Assembly (NCBI RefSeq): GCF_902141855.1
Contig: NZ_CABFVH010000024.1
Span: forward strand, 19,522 to 83,521
DNA length: 64,000 nt
Reading direction: 5' to 3'
Source: Methylobacterium dankookense
GTDB lineage: Bacteria; Pseudomonadota; Alphaproteobacteria; Rhizobiales; Beijerinckiaceae
The translations under genes were made by a program, and so were the position numbers. This document shows, piece by piece, positions 1-8,191 of this stretch (its first letter is position 1; every line of letters begins with the position of its first letter). The notes beneath the pieces were generated by a model. It was not told the origin of the DNA and did not search any database. It was given only the letters and a program-made list of their open reading frames with translations.

Positions 1-357
1 GTGATGCTGAACCTGGCGATGATCACCTACGCCATGCCGTACCTGCGCAACCGTCTCCCGTACAACCAGGTGCTCAACATGTGGAGCTTCTGGATCATGA
101 CCTCGGCCATGGCGTTCATGACCTTCGTGCTGACCTTCGCCGGCGTGGTGCAGGTCCACCTGCAGCGAGTTATGGGCATGAGCTACATGGAGGTGCAGGA
201 GCAGCTGAACCTGTTCTACTGGATGCGCCTCGGGACCGGGGTTTTCGTCGGGATCTCCGCGCTGCTGTACCTCTACTCGATCTTCGGCCCGGCGCGCGAG
301 GACAAGCCGGAACGACTCGTGGCGCCCCTGCGGCCGCTGCCGCGACCCGCCGAATAG
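1..357 (+). CDS. norB: Nitric oxide reductase large subunit, C-terminal fragment
   Basis: This is the 3' end of a gene that enters from outside the window. It encodes the last 118 residues of a NorB-like haem-copper oxidase subunit, which reduces NO to N2O at the cytoplasmic membrane. The visible part holds about three membrane spans, and the segment VVQVHLQRVMGMSYMEVQEQ resembles the end of NorB. A GTG is present at base 1, but it is an internal codon and not a believable start. The identity is supported by norQ and norD directly downstream in the usual norCBQD order. The metal-binding histidines lie upstream of the window, so activity cannot be judged. Confidence 0.85.
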   Translation: MMLNLAMITYAMPYLRNRLPYNQVLNMWSFWIMTSAMAFMTFVLTFAGVVQVHLQRVMGMSYMEVQEQLNLFYWMRLGTGVFVGISALLYLYSIFGPAREDKPERLVAPLRPLPRPAE

Positions 358-399
358 GCCAGACGGGAGCCGGCGCAGCCGCTCCCCGGAGAACAGACG

Positions 400-1212
400 A
401 TGGCGCGACCTTCGATCCTGCCGGCGCCCGGCGCCGACGACCCGCCATTCTACCGGGAGACGGCCGGGGAATGCGAGCTGTTCGAACGGGCTTTCCGCAA
501 CCGGATGCCCCTGCTCATCAAGGGACCGACCGGCTGCGGGAAGACCCGTTTCGTCGCGCACATGGCGGCCCGGTTGGGGCGTCCGCTCTACACGGTGGCG
601 TGTCACGACGACCTGACCGCCGCCGACCTCACCGGTCGCTACCTGCTCAAGGGGGGCGACACGGTTTGGGCCGACGGGCCCCTCACCCGCGCGGTGCGCG
701 ACGGTGCGATCTGCTACCTGGACGAGGTGGTGGAGGCGCGCAAGGACGTGACGGTGGTGCTGCATCCGGTCACCGACGACCGGAGGACGCTGCCTCTGGA
801 ACGGACGGGCGAGATCCTGCACGCCCCGCCCGAGTTCATGCTCGTCGTGTCGTACAACCCTGGCTACCAGAACGTTCTCAAGAGCCTCAAGCCGTCGACG
901 CGGCAGCGCTTCCTCGCGCTCGAATTCTCGTTCCCCCAGCCGGAGGTGGAGGCCGCCATCGTCGCCCGGGAGAGCGGCCTCGCGCAGGAGCGGTGCGCCG
1001 CGCTGGTACGGCTCGCGAACGCGCTCCGCGAACTCAAGGGGAAGGACCTCGACGAGGGGGCTTCCACCCGCCTCGTCATCTACTGCGCCAGCCTCATCAA
1101 GGCCGGCATGAGGCCGGCCGATGCGGTCGTCGCCGCGCTGATCGAGCCGCTGACCGACGACCCGGACGTGAGGCAGGGCCTCCTGCGCGTGGCTGACATC
1201 GCGTTGGGCTGA
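400..1212 (+). CDS. norQ: NorQ, MoxR/CbbQ-type AAA+ ATPase for NO reductase activation
   Basis: This 270-aa cytoplasmic ATPase is the NorQ/CbbQ partner that works with NorD to insert or activate the non-haem iron centre of NorB. Walker A GPTGCGKT lies at about residues 42-49 and Walker B (ICYLDE) at about 104-109. The segment VVSYNPGYQNVLKSLKPSTR resembles the sensor/arginine-finger region of CbbQ proteins. Its length matches the family. The gene starts 42 bp after norB and is followed after 3 bp by norD, so the three are almost certainly one operon. No separate promoter is evident. Confidence 0.93.
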   Translation: MARPSILPAPGADDPPFYRETAGECELFERAFRNRMPLLIKGPTGCGKTRFVAHMAARLGRPLYTVACHDDLTAADLTGRYLLKGGDTVWADGPLTRAVRDGAICYLDEVVEARKDVTVVLHPVTDDRRTLPLERTGEILHAPPEFMLVVSYNPGYQNVLKSLKPSTRQRFLALEFSFPQPEVEAAIVARESGLAQERCAALVRLANALRELKGKDLDEGASTRLVIYCASLIKAGMRPADAVVAALIEPLTDDPDVRQGLLRVADIALG

Positions 1213-1215
1213 CCC

Positions 1216-3126
1216 ATGTCGCCGTTCGAGCCGGAGGAGAGCGTCGGGAAGCTGTGGCACCGGCTCGTCGGCGGCGCGTCAACCTACCCCCGCCACCCCG
1301 GGGCCACGGCGCGGCTGGACGACGTCCGGGGACGGCTCGGGGTCATGTTTCGCGCGCTCGGCGGGGACGGCGCGATCCGGATCGCGTCCGGCGCGTCCCT
1401 CGAATCGGGACACCGCCTGAGCCTCAGGCAGCGGGTGGGGCTCGGCCGCGAGAGGATCGACAGGGGGGCGCTCGACGAGAGCACGTTGCGTCTCCCGGCC
1501 GCCCTGGACGTCTTTCCCGAGCGCATCGACAACGAGGCCGCGTACGAGTGGCTGGCGGCTTGGTTCGCGCACGCGCGAACGCCGGCCGGCGCCGACGACC
1601 CGCTGCAGAACGACGTCCTCCGGCTCCGCGCGGCCCTGGCGACGACGCGCGTCACGCTCGACCGCTGGCCGGGCCTGGGACCGCTGCACGCGCGGTTGAG
1701 CGCGGCGTCCCTGAGGGTGCGACCGAGCAGAACGCTCCCACCATGCGAGGCCATCCTGGAGGCCGTCATCCGGTCGCTCCTCGGAGGCCCCGCCGCTCCG
1801 CCGACCGGCGACCTGCTGTCGGAGGCGATTCGCGGCGAGGGACCGGTTGCCGGGCTCGTCGCGCCGCGGGGCTACCAGACCTATCTGCCGGTCCCGATCT
1901 GGGGCGACGTGCTCGGCGGGGGAGGGGGCCCGCACCGCGCGGACGCACCCGAGGAAGGCGGCGGCTCCGTTCCCGCCGATCCAAGGCGCCGGCAAGCGGC
2001 ACGGCGGTCCTCCGACCAGAGCGAGCGCGGCGACCCGCTGCTTCTCCACCGCTTCGAGACGATCTTCAGCATCTCGGAGATGGTCAACGTCAACCGCGGC
2101 GTGGACGACGACGACGAGGCGGGCGCGCGCCAGGCGCTTGAGGACCTACCCGAGCTGACGCTGGGCTCCAACAAGAGGCGGGCGGCCACGCGGCTCAAGC
2201 TAGACCTCGACCTCACCCCCTCCGCGGCCGAGGCTGAGCCCGTCGTTGCCGAGCTGACCTACCCCGAGTGGGACTGGAAGCGGCAGGCGTACCGGAAGGA
2301 CTACTGCCGCGTGCTGGCGAGCCCGGCCCCCGAGGAGGGGGAGGATTGGTCGCCCGATGCGGAGATGCAGCAACGCATCCGGCAGGTGCGCCGCCAGTTC
2401 GAGGCCTTGCGGCCGCGGAGGCAGACCTTTCACGGGGAGCCCGACGGAGACGATCTCGACCTGTCCGCCCTGGTGCGCGACCGGGCCGACCGTCGCGCCG
2501 GGGGCGCCGGAACGGAGCGCGTGTTCGAAAGCTCCCGAGCTGCCGCCCGCGACCTGTCGCTGGCCGTGCTGATGGACGTCTCGCTCTCGACCGACGCCTG
2601 GATACAGGACCGCCGGGTCCTCGACGTCGAGAAGAGCGCGCTGCTCGCGCTCAGCCATGGGCTGACGGCGTGCGGCGACGAGCACGCCGTGTTCACCTTC
2701 ACCTCGCGACGGCGCGACTGGGTCAGCGTGGCAGCCGTGAAGGAATTCGAGGAAGAGCTGAGCGCCCGGGTCGTCCGACGCATCCAGGCGCTGAAGCCGG
2801 GCCAATACACCCGGATCGGCGCCGCCGTCCGGCACGTGGCGGCGAGGCTCGACGCGCGCCCGCACCGCAAACGCCTCCTCCTCATCCTGACAGACGGCAA
2901 GCCGAACGACATCGACCACTACGAAGGGCGCTACGGCATCGAGGACACGCGCATGGCCATCCGGGAGGCGCGCGAGGCCGGCATCCGGGTTTTCGGCGTG
3001 ACCGTCGACGAGCAGGCCCACGACTACTTCCCCTACATCTTCGGGCGAGGCGCCTACGCGATCTTCCCGAACATCTCCCGGATGCCCGTCGCCCTGCCGG
3101 CCATCTACCGCCAGATCACAAGCTAA
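1216..3126 (+). CDS. norD: NorD, von Willebrand A-domain protein for NO reductase maturation
   Basis: This 636-aa protein is the NorD partner of NorQ. It has a long N-terminal part with a helical first third and a low-complexity Gly/Pro/Arg linker around residues 230-280. A C-terminal VWA domain covers roughly residues 440-630, with a MIDAS-type DxSxS motif (LMDVSLSTD) and a later TDGKPNDIDHYEGRYG segment. Family knowledge holds that NorD docks the NorQ ring to NorBC. The start is 3 bp after the norQ stop, which argues for translational coupling. No break is seen. Confidence 0.92.
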   Translation: MSPFEPEESVGKLWHRLVGGASTYPRHPGATARLDDVRGRLGVMFRALGGDGAIRIASGASLESGHRLSLRQRVGLGRERIDRGALDESTLRLPAALDVFPERIDNEAAYEWLAAWFAHARTPAGADDPLQNDVLRLRAALATTRVTLDRWPGLGPLHARLSAASLRVRPSRTLPPCEAILEAVIRSLLGGPAAPPTGDLLSEAIRGEGPVAGLVAPRGYQTYLPVPIWGDVLGGGGGPHRADAPEEGGGSVPADPRRRQAARRSSDQSERGDPLLLHRFETIFSISEMVNVNRGVDDDDEAGARQALEDLPELTLGSNKRRAATRLKLDLDLTPSAAEAEPVVAELTYPEWDWKRQAYRKDYCRVLASPAPEEGEDWSPDAEMQQRIRQVRRQFEALRPRRQTFHGEPDGDDLDLSALVRDRADRRAGGAGTERVFESSRAAARDLSLAVLMDVSLSTDAWIQDRRVLDVEKSALLALSHGLTACGDEHAVFTFTSRRRDWVSVAAVKEFEEELSARVVRRIQALKPGQYTRIGAAVRHVAARLDARPHRKRLLLILTDGKPNDIDHYEGRYGIEDTRMAIREAREAGIRVFGVTVDEQAHDYFPYIFGRGAYAIFPNISRMPVALPAIYRQITS

Positions 3127-3146
3127 CCCCCACCCAGGAGCGGATC

Positions 3147-3731
3147 ATGCGCAAATGGCTACCTGCCCCGATCCTCGTCGCGTTGCTCGTGAGCCCCGCA
3201 GTTGCCCAGACGAACATCCGCCCGGACACGAACCCGCGGGTGCCGCCGCAGGCCGGGCAGGGACTGCCGGCCGAGGATCGCGAGTTCCTCAACCGGGCGG
3301 CGAACCTGAGCGACGCCGAGGTCGAAGCCGGGCAGCCGGCCGACAGGTCCTCCACCCCCGCGGTGAGGGAGTTCGGCCGAGCAATCGCGGCGGAGCACGC
3401 GAAGCTGCGCGCGGCCGTCGGTCGCCTGGCGCAACAGCATGGAGTGGCGGTCTCCCATCCCTCGCGGGAGTGGTGGACGGCCGAGCTGCAACGGATTGCC
3501 GGACTCTCGGGCGAGGAGTTCGACCGCAACTATCTCGACTGGCAGCTCAAGGCCCACCTCGCGTTGGTGAACCTCTACCAGCAACAAGCCTCCAACGCGG
3601 CCGGGACGGACCTGTCGAAGTTCGCCATCACCACGATGAACCAGCTGCAGCGCGCCTTCGGGGAGGCGAAGCGGCTCGGCGCGGCGCACGGCGTCGCCAT
3701 CGAAACCATCAAGCAGCCGCCGCAGTATTGA
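3147..3731 (+). CDS. DUF4142 periplasmic protein
   Basis: The product is a 194-aa secreted protein. It has a cleavable signal peptide (MRKWLPAPILVALLVSPAVAQ, Ala-x-Ala-like end at about residue 20), then a helical domain of the DUF4142 type with the recognisable segments DREFLNRAANLSDAEVEAGQ and FGRAIAAEHAKLRA. DUF4142 proteins are four-helix-bundle, ferritin-like exported proteins of unknown role, often linked to stress. An AGGAG ribosome site lies 6 bp before this ATG, so it was preferred to upstream in-frame starts that overlap norD. The gene begins 20 bp after norD and may be co-transcribed with the nor genes. Confidence 0.8.
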   Translation: MRKWLPAPILVALLVSPAVAQTNIRPDTNPRVPPQAGQGLPAEDREFLNRAANLSDAEVEAGQPADRSSTPAVREFGRAIAAEHAKLRAAVGRLAQQHGVAVSHPSREWWTAELQRIAGLSGEEFDRNYLDWQLKAHLALVNLYQQQASNAAGTDLSKFAITTMNQLQRAFGEAKRLGAAHGVAIETIKQPPQY

Positions 3732-3776
3732 CGCGCGGCCGCTTCCCGCGGCTTCCGGCCCGCCAGGAACCATCCG

Positions 3777-3932
3777 ATGAACGATGCGCAGGTCGGGCTG
3801 CTGGTCGCGGTCCCCATGATCGCCGCGATGGCGGTGACGCTCCACCGCGCCGGGGCTCTCGGGGGGGCAGGGGCGGTGTCAGCCGTCGCCATGGCCGTGG
3901 GCTTCGGGGCCGTCCTGTTCTTCTCGCAGTGA
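3777..3932 (+). CDS. Small hydrophobic membrane protein, 51 aa
   Basis: This short frame encodes 51 residues with two hydrophobic segments (about residues 7-22 and 33-50) separated by a short THLHR-like polar turn, ending FFSQ. It starts 45 bp after the DUF4142 gene on the same strand and has typical high-GC third-position codons. Function is unknown. It may be a small structural or regulatory membrane peptide of the nor operon. It is too short for a family assignment from sequence alone. Confidence 0.5.
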   Translation: MNDAQVGLLVAVPMIAAMAVTLHRAGALGGAGAVSAVAMAVGFGAVLFFSQ

Positions 3933-4445
3933 GCTGCGTGATCGGCGGGGCCACATCGTCGGCCGCGCGTATGCAGGGGACCCGGTCTCACCGGTCCTTA
4001 CCGTCGGTCACGGCCGGCGCCGGGGCCGGGTCCTCTCGGGACAGGGACGCGATCATCCGCCTCCCCGATCCGCCCGCGCGTCCGATAGCTGCCTCCTCGA
4101 ATCCGGCCGGGTCACCACCGCGGCGGGGCTCCCGAACGCGCCCGATTTCACGGGCGCGGCGCATGTCCTGATCCGCGCCAATCCGACGGGCGGCCTGCAA
4201 GGCGCGAACCTGCGCCCCGGCCCGAGCGGCGCTCGTCGTCGCCATCCGGAGCGTGAAGCGTCGATGCCCTGGCGCGTCGCGGGTCATCGGCCCCGGTCCG
4301 GCGCCGGCCCGCGGGCGGCCGGCATCCGCCGGGTCGACACCGTCGCCCGGACTGCCGGCCGCCTGCTCGAAGCCATCGCACGGCCGTGGCTGCAAACCGG
4401 CGCATCGTTCGGTCACCGAGGCTTCGGGCAGCGCGGACCGGCCCC
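3933..4445 (+). other. Non-coding or decayed stretch between the nor and pqqC units
   Basis: These 513 bp separate the rightward nor group from the leftward pqqC. Several open frames cross it on both strands, but none has a credible start, ribosome site or recognisable family. Amino acid content is Arg/Ala/Gly-rich, as expected for chance frames at this GC. No clear terminator was seen. Confidence 0.4.
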
Positions 4446-5222
4446 TCAGGCAAGGCCCTCGCCGGGCTGCCAGGCGTCGGGCGGCACGAGGCCCGGCGCC
4501 ACGTAGGCGAAGTACAGGGCGTCGAGCTGCGTCCAGAGCACGTTGCACTTGAAGGTCAGCGCATCCATGGCGGCGCGCTGCAGCTCCGGCGTGGTGGCGT
4601 GATGCTTGACGTAGTCGAGGGCGAAGTCCGCGTCGCGCGGCGCCTGGGTGAGGCGCTTGTCGAAATAGGCGAGCGTCTCCTTGGTGATGAAGTCGTAGTT
4701 CTTCAGCATCCCGGCGACGCGCTCGGAGATGATGGTCGGCGAGAACATCTCGGTGAGCGAGGAGGCGATCGCCTCCAGCAGGCTCCGCTCCGAGACGAAA
4801 TGCACGTAGGCGTCCACCGAGAAGCGGGTCGCCGAGAGGATGCCCTTCGTCGAGAGCACGTAGTCGCGCGCGAAGCCGACGCCCTCGGCGAGCTTCAGCC
4901 AGCGCTCGATGCCGCCGTCGCCCTCGTGGTCGCCGTCGTGATCGACGATGCGCTGGCGCCAGATCCGGCGCAAGCTCGCGTCCGGCAGGCGGGCGAGCAC
5001 CGCCGCGTCCTTCACGGGGATCATCGCCTGGTAGTAGTAGCGGTTGAGCGCCCAGGCCCGGACCTGATCCTTGCTCAGCTTGCCGTCGTGCAGCAGGCGG
5101 TGGAACGGGTGCAGGTTGTGATAGCGCCGCGCGCCGATGTCGCGCAGCGCCGCCTCCAGCTCCTCGTGGCTGAGGAGGCGCTGGGTCGCGTCGGCGCCGG
5201 GAGTGGGGAAGGAGGCGTTCAT
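4446..5222 (-). CDS. pqqC: PqqC, pyrroloquinoline-quinone synthase (stand-alone)
   Basis: This 258-aa protein is PqqC, the cofactor-less oxidase that performs the last ring closure and eight-electron oxidation of PQQ synthesis using O2. Conserved active-site segments are present: RYHNLHPFH, NRYYYQ, IVDHDGDH, RFSVDAYVHFV, EMFSPTIISERV and KCNVLW, which contain the family His, Tyr, Arg and Lys residues. The length matches a single-domain PqqC. Methylobacterium pqqC is commonly fused to pqqD, but here the frame stops at EGLA with no PqqD part and no other pqq gene adjoins. A perfect FNR/FixK box lies 57 bp upstream, suggesting low-oxygen control. It may be a second copy. Confidence 0.93.
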   Translation of the reverse strand: MNASFPTPGADATQRLLSHEELEAALRDIGARRYHNLHPFHRLLHDGKLSKDQVRAWALNRYYYQAMIPVKDAAVLARLPDASLRRIWRQRIVDHDGDHEGDGGIERWLKLAEGVGFARDYVLSTKGILSATRFSVDAYVHFVSERSLLEAIASSLTEMFSPTIISERVAGMLKNYDFITKETLAYFDKRLTQAPRDADFALDYVKHHATTPELQRAAMDALTFKCNVLWTQLDALYFAYVAPGLVPPDAWQPGEGLA

Positions 5223-5279
5223 GGCGTTTCCGTGCGTCGTTCGGGCGCCGGAGTGGAGGGGAGCTGCGGCCGCCCTTCC

Positions 5280-5293
5280 TTGATTCAGGTCAA
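5280..5293 (-). promoter_or_regulatory. FNR/FixK box upstream of pqqC
   Basis: The sequence TTGATTCAGGTCAA fits TTGA-N6-TCAA exactly. Its inner edge lies 57 bp before the pqqC ATG, a distance compatible with class II activation at about -41.5. Confidence 0.75.
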
Positions 5294-5416
5294 GGGGAAC
5301 GGGGCTCGGCGCCGTACCTGCCGGGTACGCCGCGGATCAGGCGATCCGTGGCGGACCACCGTAGGGCGACCTGCCCCGGCGCCGGCCCGCCGGCGGCCCA
5401 CGACCGGGAGGCCCGC

Positions 5417-5788
5417 ATGACATGCCCAACCGTCGAGGATCGCTTGGCCGGCCGCCCGCTTGTCGGCGTGACCGGCTGCTTCACGGTCGCGGCCGCCTGC
5501 CATCGGATGCGCGAACACGACGTGGGAGCGCTCGCAGTCCTCGATGACCGGCGTCTCGTCGGCATCCTGAGCGATCGCGACCCCGCGGTTCGCGTGATCG
5601 CCGGCCACTGCGACCCGCTTCTGACCCCCGTCCGAGAGGTGATGACGCGCGAGCCGACAACCCTTCCAGCGCACGCCGCCATCCCCGGTGCGCTCCGGGC
5701 CATGTCGGCCGGCGGCTTCCGCCACTCGCCGGTCACGCGGGGCGAAGGCGGTCATCGGGATGCTGTCCCTGCGCGACATCCCGCATGA
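5417..5788 (+). pseudogene. CBS-domain protein, frameshifted in the second CBS motif
   Basis: From the ATG at 5417 the frame reads a tandem CBS protein. The first CBS motif (HRMREHDVGALAVLDDRRLVGILSDRD) is intact, followed by VREVMTREPTTLPAHAAIPGALRAM and GGFRHSPV. The expected ending KAVIGMLSLRDIP then continues in another reading frame from about 5743, consistent with one inserted base in the run around 5736-5745. The original frame ends early at 5788 with unrelated residues. CBS pairs bind adenine nucleotides and regulate other proteins. The gene may be inactive, or the shift may be a sequencing error. Confidence 0.7.
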
Positions 5789-5895
5789 GGGCGATCAGCC
5801 GAGCGGGCGCACCCGGGAGGTGCCGGTCCTTGCCCTGGGTCGAGCGTCGCCTCCAGTGGCGACGAGCGGCCGCCCGCCTCGAAGCCTGCCCTCGG

Positions 5896-5909
5896 TTGAG
5901 GCAGATCAA
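5896..5909 (+). promoter_or_regulatory. FNR/FixK box upstream of the receiver gene
   Basis: TTGAGGCAGATCAA fits TTGA-N6-TCAA. It ends 54 bp before the ATG of the receiver gene at 5964. It also lies inside the second reading frame that continues from the broken CBS gene, which supports that frame being non-coding there. Confidence 0.7.
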
Positions 5910-5963
5910 GGCGCCGCTCCGGCACCGGGCCTAGGCCGAGGTGAGAAGGGATCGGGCGCCGCC

Positions 5964-6341
5964 ATGCCGAAACACACGGGACCGGTGCTCGTCGTCGACG
6001 ACGACGAGGCCGTCCGCCACTCACTGAAATTCGTCCTGGAGCTCGAAGGCCTCGACGTACGCCTGTACCGGGACGGCGCCGCCTTGCTCCGCGACGCCGC
6101 CCTGCCGCGCACGGGCTGCCTCGTGGTGGACTATTGGATGCCCGGCATGGACGGCTTCGAGCTCGTCGGACGCCTGCGCGACCGAAACGTTGACCTCCCG
6201 GCCATCCTGATCACCGGCCGACCTTCCGGTGACCTGCAGCGCCGCGCCGCCCATGCGGGCTTCCGCCTTGTCGTCGAGAAACCGTTCGAGGACGGATCCC
6301 TGCTGGACGGCATCCACGACGCCCTCGCGGCGGCCAGCTGA
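5964..6341 (+). CDS. Single-domain response regulator (FixJ/CheY-like receiver)
   Basis: This 125-aa protein is only a receiver domain. It shows the acidic pair (VVDDDEAV), the phospho-acceptor Asp in VVDYWMPGMDG, the Thr in ILITG and the Lys in VVEKPF, so phosphorylation competence is expected. No output domain follows, so it probably acts as a phospho-shuttle or by protein contact. The ATG was chosen because homology begins there. A perfect FNR/FixK box lies upstream, placing it in the low-oxygen regulon. The next gene is a Crp/FixK-type regulator. No kinase is adjacent. Confidence 0.85.
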   Translation: MPKHTGPVLVVDDDEAVRHSLKFVLELEGLDVRLYRDGAALLRDAALPRTGCLVVDYWMPGMDGFELVGRLRDRNVDLPAILITGRPSGDLQRRAAHAGFRLVVEKPFEDGSLLDGIHDALAAAS

Positions 6342-6460
6342 GGGACGGGCGGCACCTCCGTAGAATTCCCTAGGGGGCGCCCCTTAAGAGAAGTCCCGGA
6401 ATTTCGCCCCATCCGTGCGGGGCGTAGCCATGGAGCCACGTTCCGCACCCGGAGGCTTCC

Positions 6461-7150
6461 ATGCAGACCGCCCTCGCCACCGCCGGCCTCGTCCCCGTCT
6501 TCGCGACGGCCCTGCCGAACCGCGCCGTCGCGCAGGCCGCGATCCCGCGGGCCGAGGCACGCGGCGAGGTGCGCCGGACCTACGTGGCCGACGCGGAGAT
6601 CTTCGCCGAGGGCGACCGGGCGACCACCTTCTACAAGGTCGTCTCGGGCGTCGTCCGCACCTACAAGCTCCTCTCCGACGGACGCCGGCAGATCGATGCC
6701 TTCCACCTGCCGGGCGACATCTTCGGCGTGGAGGCCGGCGAGGAGCATCGCTTCAACGCGGAGGCCGTGACCGCGACACGGCTGGCTGTCCATCGCCGCG
6801 AGCCCCGGGCCCTTGCGGGAGACGACGGCCTGCTGGCCAGGGACGTCGTGGCCGCGATGATGCGAAGCCTGGAGCGGGCGCAGGACCACATGCTGCTGCT
6901 CGGCCGCAAGTCGGCCAAGGAGCGCATCGCGAGCTTCCTGCTCGGCCTGTCGCAGCGGATGGCGTGCCGCGGCACGGCGATGGAGTTGCCGATGTCGCGC
7001 ACCGACATCGCCGATCATCTCGGCCTGACGGTCGAGAGCGTCTCGCGGGCGGTGACCCAGTTGGAGCGGGACGGCCTGATCGAGCTGCCGCCGAACCGCC
7101 GCGCCGTGATCCTGCGGGACGTGGCGGCCCTGGACGACCTCGCCGAGTGA
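6461..7150 (+). CDS. Crp/Fnr-family regulator, FixK-like
   Basis: This 229-aa transcription factor has an N-terminal cyclic-nucleotide-binding-type beta barrel (about residues 40-130, including DGRRQIDAFHLPGDIFGVEAG) and a C-terminal winged HTH (MSRTDIADHLGLTVESVSRAVTQLERDGLI). The recognition helix carries E-x-x-S-R, the signature of FNR/FixK proteins that read TTGAT half-sites. There is no cysteine cluster, so it is not an Fe-S oxygen sensor itself. That fits a FixK driven by a two-component system. It is a candidate reader of the TTGA-N6-TCAA boxes in this window. A GC-rich palindrome (GGGGCGCCCC, 6374-6383) lies in its upstream region. Confidence 0.88.
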   Translation: MQTALATAGLVPVFATALPNRAVAQAAIPRAEARGEVRRTYVADAEIFAEGDRATTFYKVVSGVVRTYKLLSDGRRQIDAFHLPGDIFGVEAGEEHRFNAEAVTATRLAVHRREPRALAGDDGLLARDVVAAMMRSLERAQDHMLLLGRKSAKERIASFLLGLSQRMACRGTAMELPMSRTDIADHLGLTVESVSRAVTQLERDGLIELPPNRRAVILRDVAALDDLAE

Positions 7151-7167
7151 ACCGTGCGGCGCGAGCC

Positions 7168-7443
7168 TTAGTCCGGCGCCTTCGGGAGGATGCCGGCCCC
7201 GATGCAGGCGGCCTGGCCGCGTAGAAGCAGGGCCTTGATCCTGTGCTCGCGCACCATCCAGCGCAGGGGGCGCAGGGCCGGCAGCGACCCAGTGGGATCG
7301 AGCCGCGATGCCTTGCCGGCGAGGTTCCCGGCCAGCGCGTCGTGGGTCCGCGCACGGGCCACCAGATCCTCCATTCGTGCCGCGTCGGGTGCTTCCATCC
7401 GGCGGCGCGGCCTCATCGGCGACGCGAAGTGCGGGGTGCCCAT
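7168..7443 (-). CDS. Small protein of unknown function, coupled to pdxH
   Basis: This 91-aa basic protein begins 7 bp after the pdxH stop. Its ribosome site (GAGGA) overlaps the pdxH stop codon, a strong sign of a real, translationally coupled gene. The middle (EDLVARARTHDALAGNLAGKASRLDPTG split over residues 25-52) and the end (REHRIKALLLRGQ, then AACIGAGILP) look like a compact helical fold. I do not recognise a family. Being in the pdxH transcript under an FNR-type box suggests a role at low oxygen, which is inference only. Confidence 0.6.
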   Translation of the reverse strand: MGTPHFASPMRPRRRMEAPDAARMEDLVARARTHDALAGNLAGKASRLDPTGSLPALRPLRWMVREHRIKALLLRGQAACIGAGILPKAPD

Positions 7444-7450
7444 CGTATCC

Positions 7451-8113
7451 TCAGGGGTACAGGCGCGTGCGGGTCCAGAGGGCGCCGTCGCTCGCGAAAC
7501 GGACGCGGTCGTGCAGGCGGTAGGCCCGGTCCTGCCAGAACTCGAACGCGACCGGGATGATGCGGAAGCCCCGCCAATGGGCCGGCCGCGGCACCGGCTT
7601 CCCGTCCGAGCGGCTAGCCACCGCGTCGACCTCGCGAAGCAGGGTCGCCCGGTCGGCCAGGGGCTGCGACTGCCGGCTGGCGACCGCCCCGACGCGGCTC
7701 TCGCGGGGACGGCTGGCGAAGTAGGCGTCGGATTCCTCCGGGGAGACCGGCGCGACCGCGCCCCTGGCGCGGACCTGACGACGCAGGCTCTTCCAATGCA
7801 GGACGATGGCGGCCTGGGCGTTCTGCCCGAGTTCCGCTCCCTTGGCGGAGCGGTCGTTCGTGAAGAACACGAAGCCGCGTTCGTCGTAGGATTTAAGCAG
7901 CATGATCCGCACGTCCGGCATGCCGTCGGCCCCCGTCGTGGCGAGCGCCATGGCATGCGGGTCGTTCGGCTCGGTGCGCTTGGCTTCGCTCATCCACTCC
8001 CGGAACAGTTCCCAGGGATCCGCTCGACACGTGAAGTCGTCCGCGCCGTCCCGAGCGCTCCCGTGGCCTTCGCCGTCTGCGACCGTAGCTGCGAGTATCT
8101 CCGTCATCACCAT
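7451..8113 (-). CDS. pdxH: Pyridoxamine 5'-phosphate oxidase family protein (PdxH-like)
   Basis: This 220-aa FMN enzyme matches PdxH, which oxidises pyridoxamine or pyridoxine 5'-phosphate to PLP with O2. Typical segments are DPWELFREWMSEA, MALATTGADGMPDVRIMLLKSYDERGFVFFTN, HWKSLRRQVRARG and the C-terminal WRGFRIIPVAFEFWQ plus RLHDRVRFA. The ATG at 8113 (or 8107) was chosen over one at 8191 because homology starts later, a GGGGA site precedes it, and the upstream ATG overlaps an FNR-type box. The small gene at 7168 follows directly. It may be a second copy beside a housekeeping pdxH. Confidence 0.9.
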   Translation of the reverse strand: MVMTEILAATVADGEGHGSARDGADDFTCRADPWELFREWMSEAKRTEPNDPHAMALATTGADGMPDVRIMLLKSYDERGFVFFTNDRSAKGAELGQNAQAAIVLHWKSLRRQVRARGAVAPVSPEESDAYFASRPRESRVGAVASRQSQPLADRATLLREVDAVASRSDGKPVPRPAHWRGFRIIPVAFEFWQDRAYRLHDRVRFASDGALWTRTRLYP

Positions 8114-8177
8114 TCCCCGTGGCGGGACGTCCCGCCTCTGGTTCGGGTGCTGATGGACCGCCTCGACGGCACCGGCC

Positions 8178-8191
8178 TTGATGCAGGTCAT
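8178..8191 (-). promoter_or_regulatory. FNR/FixK-type box upstream of pdxH
   Basis: TTGATGCAGGTCAT matches TTGA-N6-TCAA with one mismatch at the last base, on the upstream side of pdxH. Its inner edge is 64 bp from the ATG at 8113, similar to the pqqC and usp sites. Confidence 0.55.

Noticed and set aside
3988..4548. 186-residue minus-strand frame between nor and pqqC
   Set aside because: Overlaps the pqqC end, Arg/Ala-rich, no ribosome site and no recognisable fold.
6374..6383. GGGGCGCCCC palindrome before the FixK-like gene
   Set aside because: Short GC-only palindromes are expected by chance at this GC, so it is not reported as an operator.
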